64,000 nucleotides of DNA from an uncultured Oscillospiraceae bacterium (GCA_947629245.1 CANRDC010000001.1:1-64000); one strand, 5' to 3'. Counted from the stretch's first letter, positions 35,062-43,827 are shown. Made by a program: numbers and translations. Notes: generated from the letters alone by a model not told the origin.

Positions 35062-35805
35062 ATGTTTATCCAAACTTACATCTTCTACATAATCGCTGCG
35101 ATGTACGTTGCGATTATGAAGTACAACAAGCGTCCTACTCAGCGTCTCCGCAAAGGTATCGACGTGTTATCCAGTTGGCTTGAGAGATTTGCAAATCGCT
35201 ATCTCTTCGTGTTCGATATGAATACGAGGGTAACCGTTGCGCTTCGAGATACAGTCAACGCTACTAAGAACGGGGACTGGGAATTTCTTGGTGGTGATGG
35301 ACTAATTGCGCTATATAATACAATCGCCATGCTCCATAGGTGCAAATGGGACACACCCTCGTATGCTTCTGTACCCGTAGTCTACAACCGAGGATATCTC
35401 ATATGCACTTACGCTTCTGGTGAGCACCCGGCCATATTCGGTGAACAGTTTACTCACGGTCATTTCGGGAAGTACCCTGTTAGTTGTTTCGCTGCGTTCA
35501 GTAATAACGATGTCGATGTACTTGAACGTTTCATAGCTGGAGCATCTAATAGAGAACCTCTCTCGTGGGAGAGCTACGCTGAAGTGGTCGACCGCCCTGA
35601 CATTTCAAACTACGATGTAGCAGAGCGTGCTTACAAGTGCGAGGGAGATGTCAACGCCATGAAATACTACATTAATGATATCATTGAGTCTGCGTGTTCT
35701 TGCGTTGCACCTGAGAGGGTTAAGGAGTCCGCCTCTGTTGTGCGCGCCACTCCCCAGAAGGCTGCGGCAAGTTCAACCGGATTACGCATGATGCAACTCG
35801 TGTGA
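35062..35805 (+). CDS. MFxQxxxYY family protein 8, tagged
   Basis: 247 residues starting MFIQTYIFYI after TTAAGGAGGTGCTCTT. HRCKWDTPS forms the central block and CFAAFSNNDVDVL the [AG]-x-[FY]-[ST] block. The linker TPQKAAASSTG precedes LRMMQLV, a tag variant. The N-terminal 20 residues are hydrophobic but not a convincing signal peptide. Confidence 0.75.
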   Translation: MFIQTYIFYIIAAMYVAIMKYNKRPTQRLRKGIDVLSSWLERFANRYLFVFDMNTRVTVALRDTVNATKNGDWEFLGGDGLIALYNTIAMLHRCKWDTPSYASVPVVYNRGYLICTYASGEHPAIFGEQFTHGHFGKYPVSCFAAFSNNDVDVLERFIAGASNREPLSWESYAEVVDRPDISNYDVAERAYKCEGDVNAMKYYINDIIESACSCVAPERVKESASVVRATPQKAAASSTGLRMMQLV

Positions 35806-35814
35806 GGTAAAACT

Positions 35815-36576
35815 ATGTATATTCAAACCTTTATGTATTGGACACTTGCTGCGATACTGCAGTGCTACACACGCCCTGACATCAATAAGTTGACCGGCGG
35901 CGATAGAGTTCTTCCTGACACTATCGCCATGCTTGTCTCGGATTTCAACACCTACGCCCAGCGCTATCTTTCTGTCTTTAAGCAGAGTCAAAAGCCGGGT
36001 GCCGAAGATAGCGTGCCTGAGCTTGTTCTTAAGGCGTCGAGCGGACTTCGCTTTGGGACTTTAAAAGAACTTCCTGAGGACGAGGAGCACGAGCTCCGTC
36101 TGCTGCTCGACAAAATGTATCATGCTAACTTTGATATGGTGTCACATGGTAGTGCTATTGCGGTCACTTATGACTACTACACACTATTTAACCGGTCGCC
36201 TGAGGAACTGGGTATGAGCCCGTTTGGCGTTGAACCTCCGAAAGGGGGAGAACCCTATCTCGGAGTATTCTCAGAGGAAGATAAGCGTATCGCGTCTGAG
36301 GTCTGCAAAGCGCGTGGCCTGAATGGAGTTAGCTTCATTCCATCTGAGATGCGTATGAGGCGTATTTCATTCTTTGACCCGATGGGAAAGCCAGCTCTTC
36401 ATGAGGGCGAGGACCCACTGGGGAGTCACTACCCCATCGAGTTAATTGTCGACGCGGCTGAACACTCCTCAATTAAGTCACTATCCGAGAAATACACTTC
36501 TGAGAGAAATAGGGTCACATCACAGAAACACCTCCCAAAGATTGGCTCTACAAAGAAGATGGAGATTAAATTCTAA
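35815..36576 (+). CDS. MFxQxxxYY family protein 9, tagged
   Basis: 253 residues starting MYIQTFMYWTL with GAGGTAAAACT upstream. YLGVFSEEDKRI matches the family's Phe-Ser-Glu block. The C-terminus STKKMEIKF is a tag variant with Ile in the second hydrophobic position and one trailing residue. Function unknown. Confidence 0.75.
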   Translation: MYIQTFMYWTLAAILQCYTRPDINKLTGGDRVLPDTIAMLVSDFNTYAQRYLSVFKQSQKPGAEDSVPELVLKASSGLRFGTLKELPEDEEHELRLLLDKMYHANFDMVSHGSAIAVTYDYYTLFNRSPEELGMSPFGVEPPKGGEPYLGVFSEEDKRIASEVCKARGLNGVSFIPSEMRMRRISFFDPMGKPALHEGEDPLGSHYPIELIVDAAEHSSIKSLSEKYTSERNRVTSQKHLPKIGSTKKMEIKF

Positions 36577-36615
36577 GAAGAAAACTCTGCGTTAAAGAGA
36601 TAGAGGTAAATACAA

Positions 36616-37542
36616 ATGGTTGTTCAAACGTGGTTATATTATACACTCCTCGAACTTCAGTTTGCATTTAGTAAATATGACGAGAGGAAATGTGACGAGA
36701 CCTCAGGCGCCGTTGGTGTCCTGCTCGACATATTCTATTACTACGCGCGTTTATACCTTATGTATATGCTTCCAGAGTTATCCATAATGGAAGACTTCAG
36801 TTACGCCATCGACCTGGAATGCATTGGTACTCCTGCCGAGAAATATCCTGGTCTAAAGACTGACGTTTCTGATAACTATGACGACTTGCCCTATCTCCTG
36901 TTTTATCTGATAACTCACTTTGAACTATTTAGCAAATTGCCTATTACGATTGGGCAGACTGCTTACTATAATCGCTTGAAATGGATGATGGAGATTAAAG
37001 GGTATCAAAATCCTTTGCTGGGTGCAGTCCCTCAAATGTTGAGTAAGACTGAAAAGTATTACTACGGTGATATCACGTGTAAGTTCACGAGAAAGCCTGA
37101 TGTATTAGACCGCTCAAATCTTCAATATCCTAAGGATTGCATCGCCGGGTTCGGGCACGCTGAGTGCAACGCTATTCGCCATGCTGTTGCGTTCTGGCTA
37201 AATCGAGACGGTGAGTCCCGAACTAAGTTTCCTGGCATTATGTCGCCACGTTTTGTCTATGACGTTGTGACACCAGAGGCCGCAGTTAAGAATGGGACTA
37301 CTGCCGAGAAGGCGATGCTTAAGTATCTTAAGGGCCCTAAGACCTTGCACGAATATTATATGTTTGAGTACATATATTATGAGTACGCTCGGTCAAGATA
37401 CACCACTGGGCTTAGGACCCTGGACATCTACGAGGCGAAGCGTAAGATGTTCACAGAATACATGACGAAAAGGGAGAAAAAGAAAAATGCTTCTTCCGAC
37501 GTATCTCTACTGGTACTTGAAGGTTCTGCCCTCGATGTATGA
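36616..37542 (+). CDS. MFxQxxxYY family protein 10
   Basis: 308 residues starting MVVQTWLYYTL. MEIKGYQNPLLGAVPQML is the central GY-x-x-P block and CIAGFGHAE the later block. The 3' end overlaps the next gene by 56 bp in another frame. The last residues (LLVLEGSALDV) are therefore dictated partly by the downstream start region and carry no clear tag. Confidence 0.73.
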   Translation: MVVQTWLYYTLLELQFAFSKYDERKCDETSGAVGVLLDIFYYYARLYLMYMLPELSIMEDFSYAIDLECIGTPAEKYPGLKTDVSDNYDDLPYLLFYLITHFELFSKLPITIGQTAYYNRLKWMMEIKGYQNPLLGAVPQMLSKTEKYYYGDITCKFTRKPDVLDRSNLQYPKDCIAGFGHAECNAIRHAVAFWLNRDGESRTKFPGIMSPRFVYDVVTPEAAVKNGTTAEKAMLKYLKGPKTLHEYYMFEYIYYEYARSRYTTGLRTLDIYEAKRKMFTEYMTKREKKKNASSDVSLLVLEGSALDV

Positions 37543-39073
37543 CAAGTACCGGCTTGTGCCGTCGACACGACATGCACAGGCACTCTCTAATGCCATGTAT
37601 GACCTTAGAAGACATATCACCAGATACCTATCATTTTGGGAAACTAATATGACAGACTCTGAAGGAATGTCGCATTCTGGGGGAGGTCGTGCTGGCGGTG
37701 GTTCAAATAGGAAACTCCGTGAGCAGTATCTGCAGCAGGAGCCAAAGTTTCATGTCGACTTTCTGAACTTCCTCAATGGCGGGAAGAATGGACGCGTGTT
37801 CGGAGACGGTTACAGACTCGGTCTCAGAAAGCGCTCACACATCAAAGCAATCCTTGAAGAGATGGAAGCCCTTGGGTACGACAAACCACTCGATATGCTT
37901 GTACCCATGATGGTCGACCCAATCTATAAGAAAAATCAGGAGCCATACTTCATCTATGGCTTCGACCCTAATGCCGACTTTGTGCGCCATGCTTGGCACA
38001 TGGACGAGACATTGAAGAAATGGCCCAAGCGTCCTAAGAAGTTGACACCTGAGGTCAGCAAAGATGTTAACATCGGTGGGCCTCGTCCATTTAGTCAGCT
38101 GTTCCGTGAAACAGTTGACGACTGCTTTGCTTGCAATGAGGAGCAAAAGGAAGTTGTGTCCGCCAGGTTTTCTGCCAAGACTGGTCAGTACCTTGAATGG
38201 TATACAGTTGACGAACTTATCGACAGCGGTGACGTAATCCTCGGAAAGCTTGGCGAGTCAATCTATAAGCATTGTAGGAAGAACCGCTGGACGCCTGTCG
38301 GACGTATCGCAGACACTCAACTCATTGAGCACGCAGTCGTAAAACACTGGACATCTATGAAGCCAAAGACTGATAAGTCTAAGGCGGAGTGGCGTATGTC
38401 TCAGTCTTGCTGGGATAAAGGCGGACTGAAGACATTGCATCCAGATAATGTCGCTGTGGCAGAGCGTGAGGAGTATGTCCCTGAGTATCTGAAACTTGGG
38501 ACAGAAGACGACCCTGCAATGCCTGAAGTTGACCAGATGCGAGACTCTAACAATGCTGCTGTGCCTGCTATGGCTCGCGCAGGTATTGCACTCCACGATA
38601 AACTCGTGGCTGGTGGCGCCGCTGTTGCAGGCGCAGTCGCTCTCGGTGCCGAGAAAATAAAGTCAAAGAACTCGGCCGCCATGCCCTCCGGGTCTGTTGC
38701 TCCTGACCCTGAGCCATCATCTTCTACGCCGACGCCTGATACTGATGCACCAGTCGCTACGATGCAACTTGACGACACTCCCAAAGCTGAGGAAAAACCT
38801 GCGACGCCTACGCCTCAGACTGCCAGCTATGATGGGTTCGACTGTGTGGTCATTCCTACAGCTGAGGAACTCGAAGCTCAGGAACAGGCCGCGACGGGCA
38901 ACTCCGGCGATGCACCGACCTATACTCCTGGCGTCGGAGCCAAACAGATGAACCTTGACTTCTCAAGCTCACATAAAGAGGAGGGTGACAAGCCAACTAC
39001 TTCGGAGCCTGAGAAGAAGGAGAAATCTACGCCAGCTTCGCCTGGCACTATTGGAGCTTTAAACCTCCAATAA
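37487..39073 (+). CDS. MFxQxxxYY family protein 11, long, with three tag copies
   Basis: 528 residues, the longest family member. MLLPTYLYWYL is at the N-terminus, EALGYDKPLDM and YGFDPNADF in the body. From about residue 350 the sequence turns into a disordered, Pro/Ser/Thr/Glu-rich tail. The tail contains VATMQLDD, AKQMNLDF and the terminal GALNLQ: three copies of the LxL/MxL tag spaced by linkers, as expected for a multivalent short linear motif. Start after GGGAGAAAAAGAAAA, inside the previous gene. Confidence 0.78.
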   Translation: MLLPTYLYWYLKVLPSMYDKYRLVPSTRHAQALSNAMYDLRRHITRYLSFWETNMTDSEGMSHSGGGRAGGGSNRKLREQYLQQEPKFHVDFLNFLNGGKNGRVFGDGYRLGLRKRSHIKAILEEMEALGYDKPLDMLVPMMVDPIYKKNQEPYFIYGFDPNADFVRHAWHMDETLKKWPKRPKKLTPEVSKDVNIGGPRPFSQLFRETVDDCFACNEEQKEVVSARFSAKTGQYLEWYTVDELIDSGDVILGKLGESIYKHCRKNRWTPVGRIADTQLIEHAVVKHWTSMKPKTDKSKAEWRMSQSCWDKGGLKTLHPDNVAVAEREEYVPEYLKLGTEDDPAMPEVDQMRDSNNAAVPAMARAGIALHDKLVAGGAAVAGAVALGAEKIKSKNSAAMPSGSVAPDPEPSSSTPTPDTDAPVATMQLDDTPKAEEKPATPTPQTASYDGFDCVVIPTAEELEAQEQAATGNSGDAPTYTPGVGAKQMNLDFSSSHKEEGDKPTTSEPEKKEKSTPASPGTIGALNLQ

Positions 39074-39084
39074 TTACGTTACAC

Positions 39085-39118
39085 CTTACGCATGTGCACC
39101 TGCACATGCGTAAGCTTT
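39085..39118 (+). terminator. Perfect hairpin between genes
   Basis: CTTACGCATGTGCA-CC-TGCACATGCGTAAG, followed by CTTTCCCTT. A probable terminator with a tight loop and a weak T-tract. Confidence 0.65.
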
Positions 39119-39153
39119 CCCTTGTAAAATTAAACAAACTTGAGGTGGCCACT

Positions 39154-39942
39154 ATGTTTGCACAGACACAACTTTACTACGAACTCAAGACACTTGACGG
39201 AGTTTTAAGTAACCCAAGGGACTATAGTCACAGCTGTGACTTCGCACTTCACGAGTTTGCAATTCAGCACGGCGTAAACAGCATTCTCAATCATATGCAG
39301 CATGTTGAGTCAGCATATGAGGAGGCGACACGCTTCTTTGAGAAGGATAACCCTGATGCCAAATACCTCTGTCATCTTCTCGATATGTACCTCAGGCAGA
39401 TGCATAATGCGATGAAAGTACATTGCACTCAGGGCTATCACGCCATGATTGAGGAGTGCATCGCAGCTCCTATCTCACATCTTCGCGAGGCTGGGTATGA
39501 GCATCTGGTTACGATGGGCTTCTTCAGCGGCGTGAGCGCCATGTGTTTCATGGCTCCTGATGGCGGACTCCTCCGAAGCTTTGACCCTATGATAAGCACT
39601 GTAGAACCGGCGGAGACCCTTGGTGCATATACGGCGCTTGAGAAAGAAATGTTCACTAATCTTTATGAGCGACTTGGCATCGACGGCTCTTGGGTCCGCG
39701 CTACGGAGTTGGTGACAGTGCTGAACCTTGACGGGACCAATGTTTCTCTGCTCCGTGGTGCAAACTCGCTCGATGGTGACTCCTATATCCTGCGAATGAT
39801 ATGGGAGAGCTGGCGAAAGGAAGCTGGTCTGATGATGAAGCTTATGAGCTTCGCCAGGCAGTCGCGTGGGTATAAACCTCTGCCGCAGTGTCAGGATACT
39901 CTTAAGCCGACATGCTTTTCACCTGCTGAAGAAAGGGTATAA
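39154..39942 (+). CDS. MFxQxxxYY family protein 12
   Basis: 262 residues. The start used (MFAQTQLYYELK) follows TTGAGGTGGCCACT; an in-frame ATG 60 bp upstream lies inside the terminator hairpin and is rejected. LREAGYEHL and SFDPMIST match family blocks. The C-terminus (SPAEERV) has no tag; an internal LMSFARQS is only a weak resemblance. Confidence 0.75.
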   Translation: MFAQTQLYYELKTLDGVLSNPRDYSHSCDFALHEFAIQHGVNSILNHMQHVESAYEEATRFFEKDNPDAKYLCHLLDMYLRQMHNAMKVHCTQGYHAMIEECIAAPISHLREAGYEHLVTMGFFSGVSAMCFMAPDGGLLRSFDPMISTVEPAETLGAYTALEKEMFTNLYERLGIDGSWVRATELVTVLNLDGTNVSLLRGANSLDGDSYILRMIWESWRKEAGLMMKLMSFARQSRGYKPLPQCQDTLKPTCFSPAEERV

Positions 39943-39958
39943 CGCATCTAAGCGTTAT
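39939..39958. promoter_or_regulatory. Small inverted repeat upstream of lipoprotein gene
   Basis: ATAACGC-ATCTAA-GCGTTAT overlaps the upstream stop. Possible weak hairpin or operator. Confidence 0.3.
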
Positions 39959-39992
39959 CTATAAATTTAAAATCTAAAGGAGAGAAAACACT

Positions 39993-40835
39993 ATGAAGAA
40001 AACTTGGACCAGAGTTCTGGCCGCCATGTTGTGTATTCTGATGCTCTTGAGCATCATTGCTCTCAGTGGCTGCCAGAAGGAGCAGAATGACGACGGCGAC
40101 AATACGACACCGCCTGACAGCACCACCGGCGATGACGACGATACGACGAAACCTACGCTGGCTGACCCTGAGGCCATCGACCAAGTCGCCGTGCCTTTCA
40201 CCAATGAACAGCGCGAGGGTATATATGAGCCGGTGCAGGAAATTAACGAAGAGCATGACCTCTACATACCCATCGGCACACTGAACGACAACCAGATGAT
40301 TTTTATGCCTATCTCAGTTGACGGCTGGGGTATGGAGATTATCGCATATCGTGACCCTGACGGTGGATATCATGTCGCCTACAATATGTGCCCGAAGTGC
40401 TTCATGTCTGGCATGGGCTTCTACTGTCAGCAGGGCGAAAATATTGTGTGCCAGAACTGCGGCCTCGTGTTCCCGCTTTCTATAATGGACGGGACTAACG
40501 ACCGCGGCACTGATAGCTGCCACCCCTGGGCTTTGCCTTCTGATAAATATGACATCGTGAAGTACAACGAGGCTGAGTTTGTTGAGGGTGGCAATCTGTG
40601 GGTGACCGACCCTGATGTCCAGAAGGAGTATGGTACTGTTGTTCCTGCTGACTTGGATAACTCCGACGTCATTCACGTCCCCTATGCTACCATTCATGCT
40701 GAGTGCGATGTGTTCCTTGGGTGGATACCTGAGGAGTATCGTGCAGATACTGAAGACACCGCCACGGACGGCACTGATGTGACCGAACCTCCTACAGCCA
40801 CGGAGGATACTGGTGACACTCAGCCCACCGAATAA
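39993..40835 (+). CDS. Lipoprotein with DUF2318-like Cys-rich domain
   Basis: 280 residues. Signal peptide with lipobox LSGC (Cys28) and an Asp/Thr-rich linker. The domain YHVAYNMCPKC ... GFYCQQGENIVCQNCG ... GTDSCHPW matches the C-x2-C, C-x2-CG, G-x-x-C-x-P pattern of DUF2318, proteins associated with iron/copper uptake and predicted to bind metal or Fe-S. It is exposed on the outer face of the cytoplasmic membrane. A lipidated DUF2318 on a phage-like element is odd. Start follows AAAGGAGAGAAAACACT. A terminator follows. Confidence 0.82.
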   Translation: MKKTWTRVLAAMLCILMLLSIIALSGCQKEQNDDGDNTTPPDSTTGDDDDTTKPTLADPEAIDQVAVPFTNEQREGIYEPVQEINEEHDLYIPIGTLNDNQMIFMPISVDGWGMEIIAYRDPDGGYHVAYNMCPKCFMSGMGFYCQQGENIVCQNCGLVFPLSIMDGTNDRGTDSCHPWALPSDKYDIVKYNEAEFVEGGNLWVTDPDVQKEYGTVVPADLDNSDVIHVPYATIHAECDVFLGWIPEEYRADTEDTATDGTDVTEPPTATEDTGDTQPTE

Positions 40836-40865
40836 ACTAAGCGTCAGCATTGTGAGCTGAAAAGA

Positions 40866-40907
40866 AGGCCCTGATGGATACTCTCCATCAGGGCCTGATT
40901 TTTGTTC
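40866..40907 (+). terminator. Intrinsic terminator
   Basis: AGGCCCTGATGGA / TCCATCAGGGCCT with a 5-nt loop, then GATTTTTGTT. Confidence 0.93.
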
Positions 40908-40958
40908 ATAATGACTTTGTTCGCTGGTTCCTAAATGTCTGGTGAGCTAATGTAACTC

Positions 40959-40987
40959 TTGACTTTATACATAGTACACCATTTAAA
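40959..40987 (+). promoter_or_regulatory. Putative promoter
   Basis: TTGACT, 17-nt spacer, TTTAAA, just downstream of a terminator. If real, transcription starts after the first in-frame ATG of the following gene, favouring the second ATG as start. Confidence 0.4.
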
Positions 40988-41007
40988 TGAAGGGCAGCTG
41001 TTGTTTA

Positions 41008-41607
41008 ATGAAAGAGATATGTAGCTCAGTATGTTTCACTGGAAGAAGACCAAAAGACCTTGTCGGATACAATCGAGAAGGTTACACTAAGTTGGTTGAC
41101 TTCATGCGGGATTACATCGAAAGGAAGCTCTATCCGCAGTACATTGAGTTCATAACTGGCGGCGCTCAAGGCTTTGACCAGTTAGTATTCTGGGCTGTTG
41201 AAAAGGCGAGGAAGAACCTTAACGATAAGGAAATTCTAAATCAGGTGTATCTCCCGTTTCCTGCTCAGGCCGACAGGTGGAGTGAGTATGGACCTTTTGG
41301 CAAAGAAGACTACCAGCAAATGAAAGACCATGCTTCGAGTATTATCTTTACGACCGGAACTAATCCACAGGATTACAGCATGGCGTGCAAGATGCTTCAA
41401 CGCAGAAATGACGTCATGCTTACGGACTCCGGTATGTGTATCGGTTTGTGGCCTGATAGAGACAATACTTGGATGAAGCCAGACATACGGAGTGGAACAG
41501 CGAACTGCTTGAAGCACGCCATGCAGGAGTGCTACGATGTTCGTATCGTTCGCTATGGCATCAAGGGTAACGAAGTCGTTCCTCTGTATGTTGAGCGCAT
41601 AAAGTAA
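41008..41607 (+). CDS. YpsA/DUF1273-like SLOG-family protein
   Basis: About 199 residues from the second ATG; the first ATG, 21 bp upstream, overlaps the probable promoter. CFTGRRPKDL at the N-terminus and ITGGAQGFDQLVFWAVEKA near residue 50 are hallmark elements of the DUF1273/YpsA branch of the SLOG nucleotide-binding superfamily. A later ACKMLQRRNDVMLTDSGMCIGLW contains the expected R-N-x-x-M-x-D element. SLOG proteins bind nucleotide-derived ligands, and some act in conflict systems. No tag. The degenerate Fic gene follows 8 bp later. Confidence 0.82.
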   Translation: MKEICSSVCFTGRRPKDLVGYNREGYTKLVDFMRDYIERKLYPQYIEFITGGAQGFDQLVFWAVEKARKNLNDKEILNQVYLPFPAQADRWSEYGPFGKEDYQQMKDHASSIIFTTGTNPQDYSMACKMLQRRNDVMLTDSGMCIGLWPDRDNTWMKPDIRSGTANCLKHAMQECYDVRIVRYGIKGNEVVPLYVERIK

Positions 41608-41615
41608 ATAGATAG

Positions 41616-42416
41616 GTGGTGAGCCCAATAGGTATCTATGACAGATGTGTTTCAGTATGGGCTAACTGGCAACACAACACTCCGGAGGAGTGTGAGGAAC
41701 GCCTGGTAAACTTCAGGCTACTGCAGTCCTATCACTCCACGAGGCTCGATGGATACACCATTGGGTTTAGAGACTTTGAAGCCTCCTACAACCACGGCAA
41801 GCTCACTGGGTATAGCGGAGAAGTCTATCCTCTTATAGCTGCGAGAAATCATAGAGTTGCGCACGCCATGCTTAAGCAGTGTCAGGCGGGCGGTATCCCG
41901 TTGTCAGTCGATTTGATATGCGGGGTACAGCACGCTTTGACTTGCGGACTCTATGATGTGAAAGACTATGTAGAGCATGAAGACAGGCCTGGCGAGTTCA
42001 AGTCAATGGACTATGTAGGTGGTCTCATTGATGCGGGAATGACACCTGAAGATATCGAGGACGAACTTCAAAAGCTCGTTGATGAGATGCCTCGCGTGAC
42101 CTCTATGAACACGCCACTGATAGCCGCCGCGTATCTTCATTGTCGACTGCTGTTCCTAAAACCGTTTGCTATCGGTAATGGCATGACCAGTCGTATGATT
42201 ATGAACTACTGGCTGATGTTGAATGACCACCCACCTATTATCATTGAGAGCGCAGACCAAAATCAGTATCAGAAGTGCATCGAGCTGTTTGATGTGCAGG
42301 AGGACATCGGTCCACTTGTTAACTATCTCCGTGGTCAGACAGTTGAGCACTGGGAGAAAGTAATACCGTCAGCATCGCCTCAGAAGACTGACGGTCAAAT
42401 AAAAATACATTTCTAA
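41616..42416 (+). CDS. Degenerate Fic-like protein
   Basis: 266 residues from a GTG; an AGGTGGTGAG string overlaps the start, so initiation could be a codon or so further in. It aligns with the active Fic protein of this window through its length: EDRPGEFKSMDYVGG corresponds to GERPGTFKKNPVYIG, and KPFAIGNGMTSR (residues 172-183) to HPFSDGNGRTGR. The catalytic His, the acidic residue and an Arg are all replaced, so AMP transfer is not expected. STRLDG may be a relic of the inhibitory motif. The C-terminus QIKIHF resembles the tag. A binding, regulatory or decoy role is conceivable. Confidence 0.72.
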   Translation: MVSPIGIYDRCVSVWANWQHNTPEECEERLVNFRLLQSYHSTRLDGYTIGFRDFEASYNHGKLTGYSGEVYPLIAARNHRVAHAMLKQCQAGGIPLSVDLICGVQHALTCGLYDVKDYVEHEDRPGEFKSMDYVGGLIDAGMTPEDIEDELQKLVDEMPRVTSMNTPLIAAAYLHCRLLFLKPFAIGNGMTSRMIMNYWLMLNDHPPIIIESADQNQYQKCIELFDVQEDIGPLVNYLRGQTVEHWEKVIPSASPQKTDGQIKIHF

Positions 42417-42429
42417 AGGAGTGGTCGCC

Positions 42430-42597
42430 ATGTATGAGCCTGAGCCGGAAACCATGCGGAAGGAGTATCAGCCCAAGCCATTTAGGGCGCCTTTCCTTCC
42501 GAAATCTGAGGATTACACAAGCAACCTGAGAAAGGCACATAAACACTTAGGAGGAAGAAAGACATGGAAACTTGTTTCAACCAAGGGGAGACATTAG
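42430..42597 (+). CDS. Small basic orphan (55 aa)
   Basis: An ATG after AAAGGAGTGGTCGCC encodes MYEPEPETMRKEYQPKPF and ends KGRH. The ribosome site is good and spacing is 7 nt. Its 3' end overlaps the following small gene by 34 bp. It has no relatives recognised. The N-terminus is Pro/Glu-rich and the C-terminus basic. Moderately likely to be real. Confidence 0.5.
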   Translation: MYEPEPETMRKEYQPKPFRAPFLPKSEDYTSNLRKAHKHLGGRKTWKLVSTKGRH

Positions 42598-42785
42598 TTT
42601 TCTATACAGAGGACTGTGATGCAATCGCTGAACGCAACGGCCAGCAGGTTGTAATTGTGAGCGTAATACCTCGCAGTGAAAGCGCCATGGCTGAGGGTGG
42701 TAATACATATATCGCCAGGTTTCTCTCCGACGGCTACGAAACTGAGGTGTTCCAAGAGGAGCTTCTTCGCTCTGCGCCGACTTGA
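42564..42785 (+). CDS. Small orphan (73 aa)
   Basis: METCFNQGETLVFYTEDCDAI at the start; beta-rich, with a QQVVIVSVIP strand and YETEVFQEEL near the end. It has the look of small SH3/KOW-like proteins of mobile elements, but I cannot place it. TTAGGAGGAAGAAAGAC precedes the ATG. Confidence 0.65.
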   Translation: METCFNQGETLVFYTEDCDAIAERNGQQVVIVSVIPRSESAMAEGGNTYIARFLSDGYETEVFQEELLRSAPT

Positions 42786-42799
42786 GGAGGAATCAACCT

Positions 42800-43507
42800 A
42801 TGCCTATTCAGACCCGTATCTATTGGCTCGTCTTAATGCTCAGCGACATCATGGCGAAGCCTGTTGAGTTCGTACTCAACCTTAAAGAATATCGCGCCAT
42901 TCTTACTACAGCCGTCGAGGAACTTATCAGCTGTACGGAAGTTTGGTGCGACGTGATGGCTACGCAGACGGAACACTCCATGGAAGAGGAAGCTTTGATT
43001 GCGGCCTTCAAATCTATTCGGGGTGTTGTAAAAATTGTCAGTGAAGCTCCGAGCTACCGTGAACAGATTTACGCTCTACACGACGTTGTAAATGCCAAGT
43101 GCCTCGGCGTCATGAGGAAACTGAAGTGGAACGACTCCAAGCATTTTGCAGTGCTTGCACGGAGAAGTCCTCGTCCTGACCAAGCACCGTATGTATCGAA
43201 AGTTAATCAGTTCGTCCTCACTCCTGTTCACGCCTTCGGTCTTGAATTGTCTGATGGGCCTGAGATATATGAGGAAGAGACGAACCGTCTTATCGAGACT
43301 CTCAATACTGAGTCTCCGTTTATGGAGATGGTCGAGCTATCTGAAATTGCGTTGCGTCTCGATAGCCTGACACCTGTCGACGTCGCCATCTACCATCAGA
43401 GCATTCACGCTACAGAGCTTCTGTGGGAGAGCTTCAAAGATGATTATGCGTTTCGCTATCCTGTGAAGGAGATTGACTACCTTCACTTGGGTAATTCGAA
43501 GAAATAG
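42800..43507 (+). CDS. MFxQxxxYY family protein 13, tagged
   Basis: 235 residues starting MPIQTRIYWLV after GAGGAGGAATCAACCT; an in-frame TTG 18 bp upstream lies in the ribosome site itself and is rejected. MRKLKWNDSKH matches the central block. The tag-like YLHLG lies four residues before the end. Function unknown. Confidence 0.73.
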   Translation: MPIQTRIYWLVLMLSDIMAKPVEFVLNLKEYRAILTTAVEELISCTEVWCDVMATQTEHSMEEEALIAAFKSIRGVVKIVSEAPSYREQIYALHDVVNAKCLGVMRKLKWNDSKHFAVLARRSPRPDQAPYVSKVNQFVLTPVHAFGLELSDGPEIYEEETNRLIETLNTESPFMEMVELSEIALRLDSLTPVDVAIYHQSIHATELLWESFKDDYAFRYPVKEIDYLHLGNSKK

Positions 43508-43526
43508 AGAAAGGAGATGAAGTAAG

Positions 43527-43826
43527 ATGAAGAGAATGTCCCTCGGTTCAGTTGACTTCGAAGGTGTCGAGCTGTTCGGCATTCGTGCGCGGTTCACTGA
43601 CTCTCGTGTTGACGACAGCTCAGTTCCTGATGGCTGGTATCACTACGAAGTGCGTGGAAGCGACGATGACCCCATGAGTGTCTCAGTGCTGGAGCGCCAT
43701 GTCACGGTCAACTTCTCCGGTACCATCATTTCCCCTCGACCCATAACGTTCCCTGCTGGTCAGGACTATGTCGACATCAGTGAGGAAATCAACTGGGACC
43801 CTGAGCCGGAGAAAGGAGCTGAGTAA
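43527..43826 (+). CDS. LPD28-like domain protein, N-terminal tag
   Basis: 99 residues beginning MKRMSLGS, the tag at the N-terminus. The rest (GWYHYEVRGSDDDP ... VLERHVTVNFSGTII) resembles the large polyvalent protein-associated domain LPD28, found as a module in giant multi-domain proteins of phages and conjugative elements that are thought to be delivered with the DNA. Here it is stand-alone. AAAGGAGATGAAGTAAG precedes the ATG. The link between a polyvalent-protein domain and the tag supports a delivery idea. Confidence 0.6.
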   Translation: MKRMSLGSVDFEGVELFGIRARFTDSRVDDSSVPDGWYHYEVRGSDDDPMSVSVLERHVTVNFSGTIISPRPITFPAGQDYVDISEEINWDPEPEKGAE

Positions 43827-43827
43827 G

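Noticed and set aside
40987-41007. First ATG of the YpsA/SLOG gene
   Set aside because: It overlaps the probable -10 region and has no ribosome site; kept only as an alternative start.
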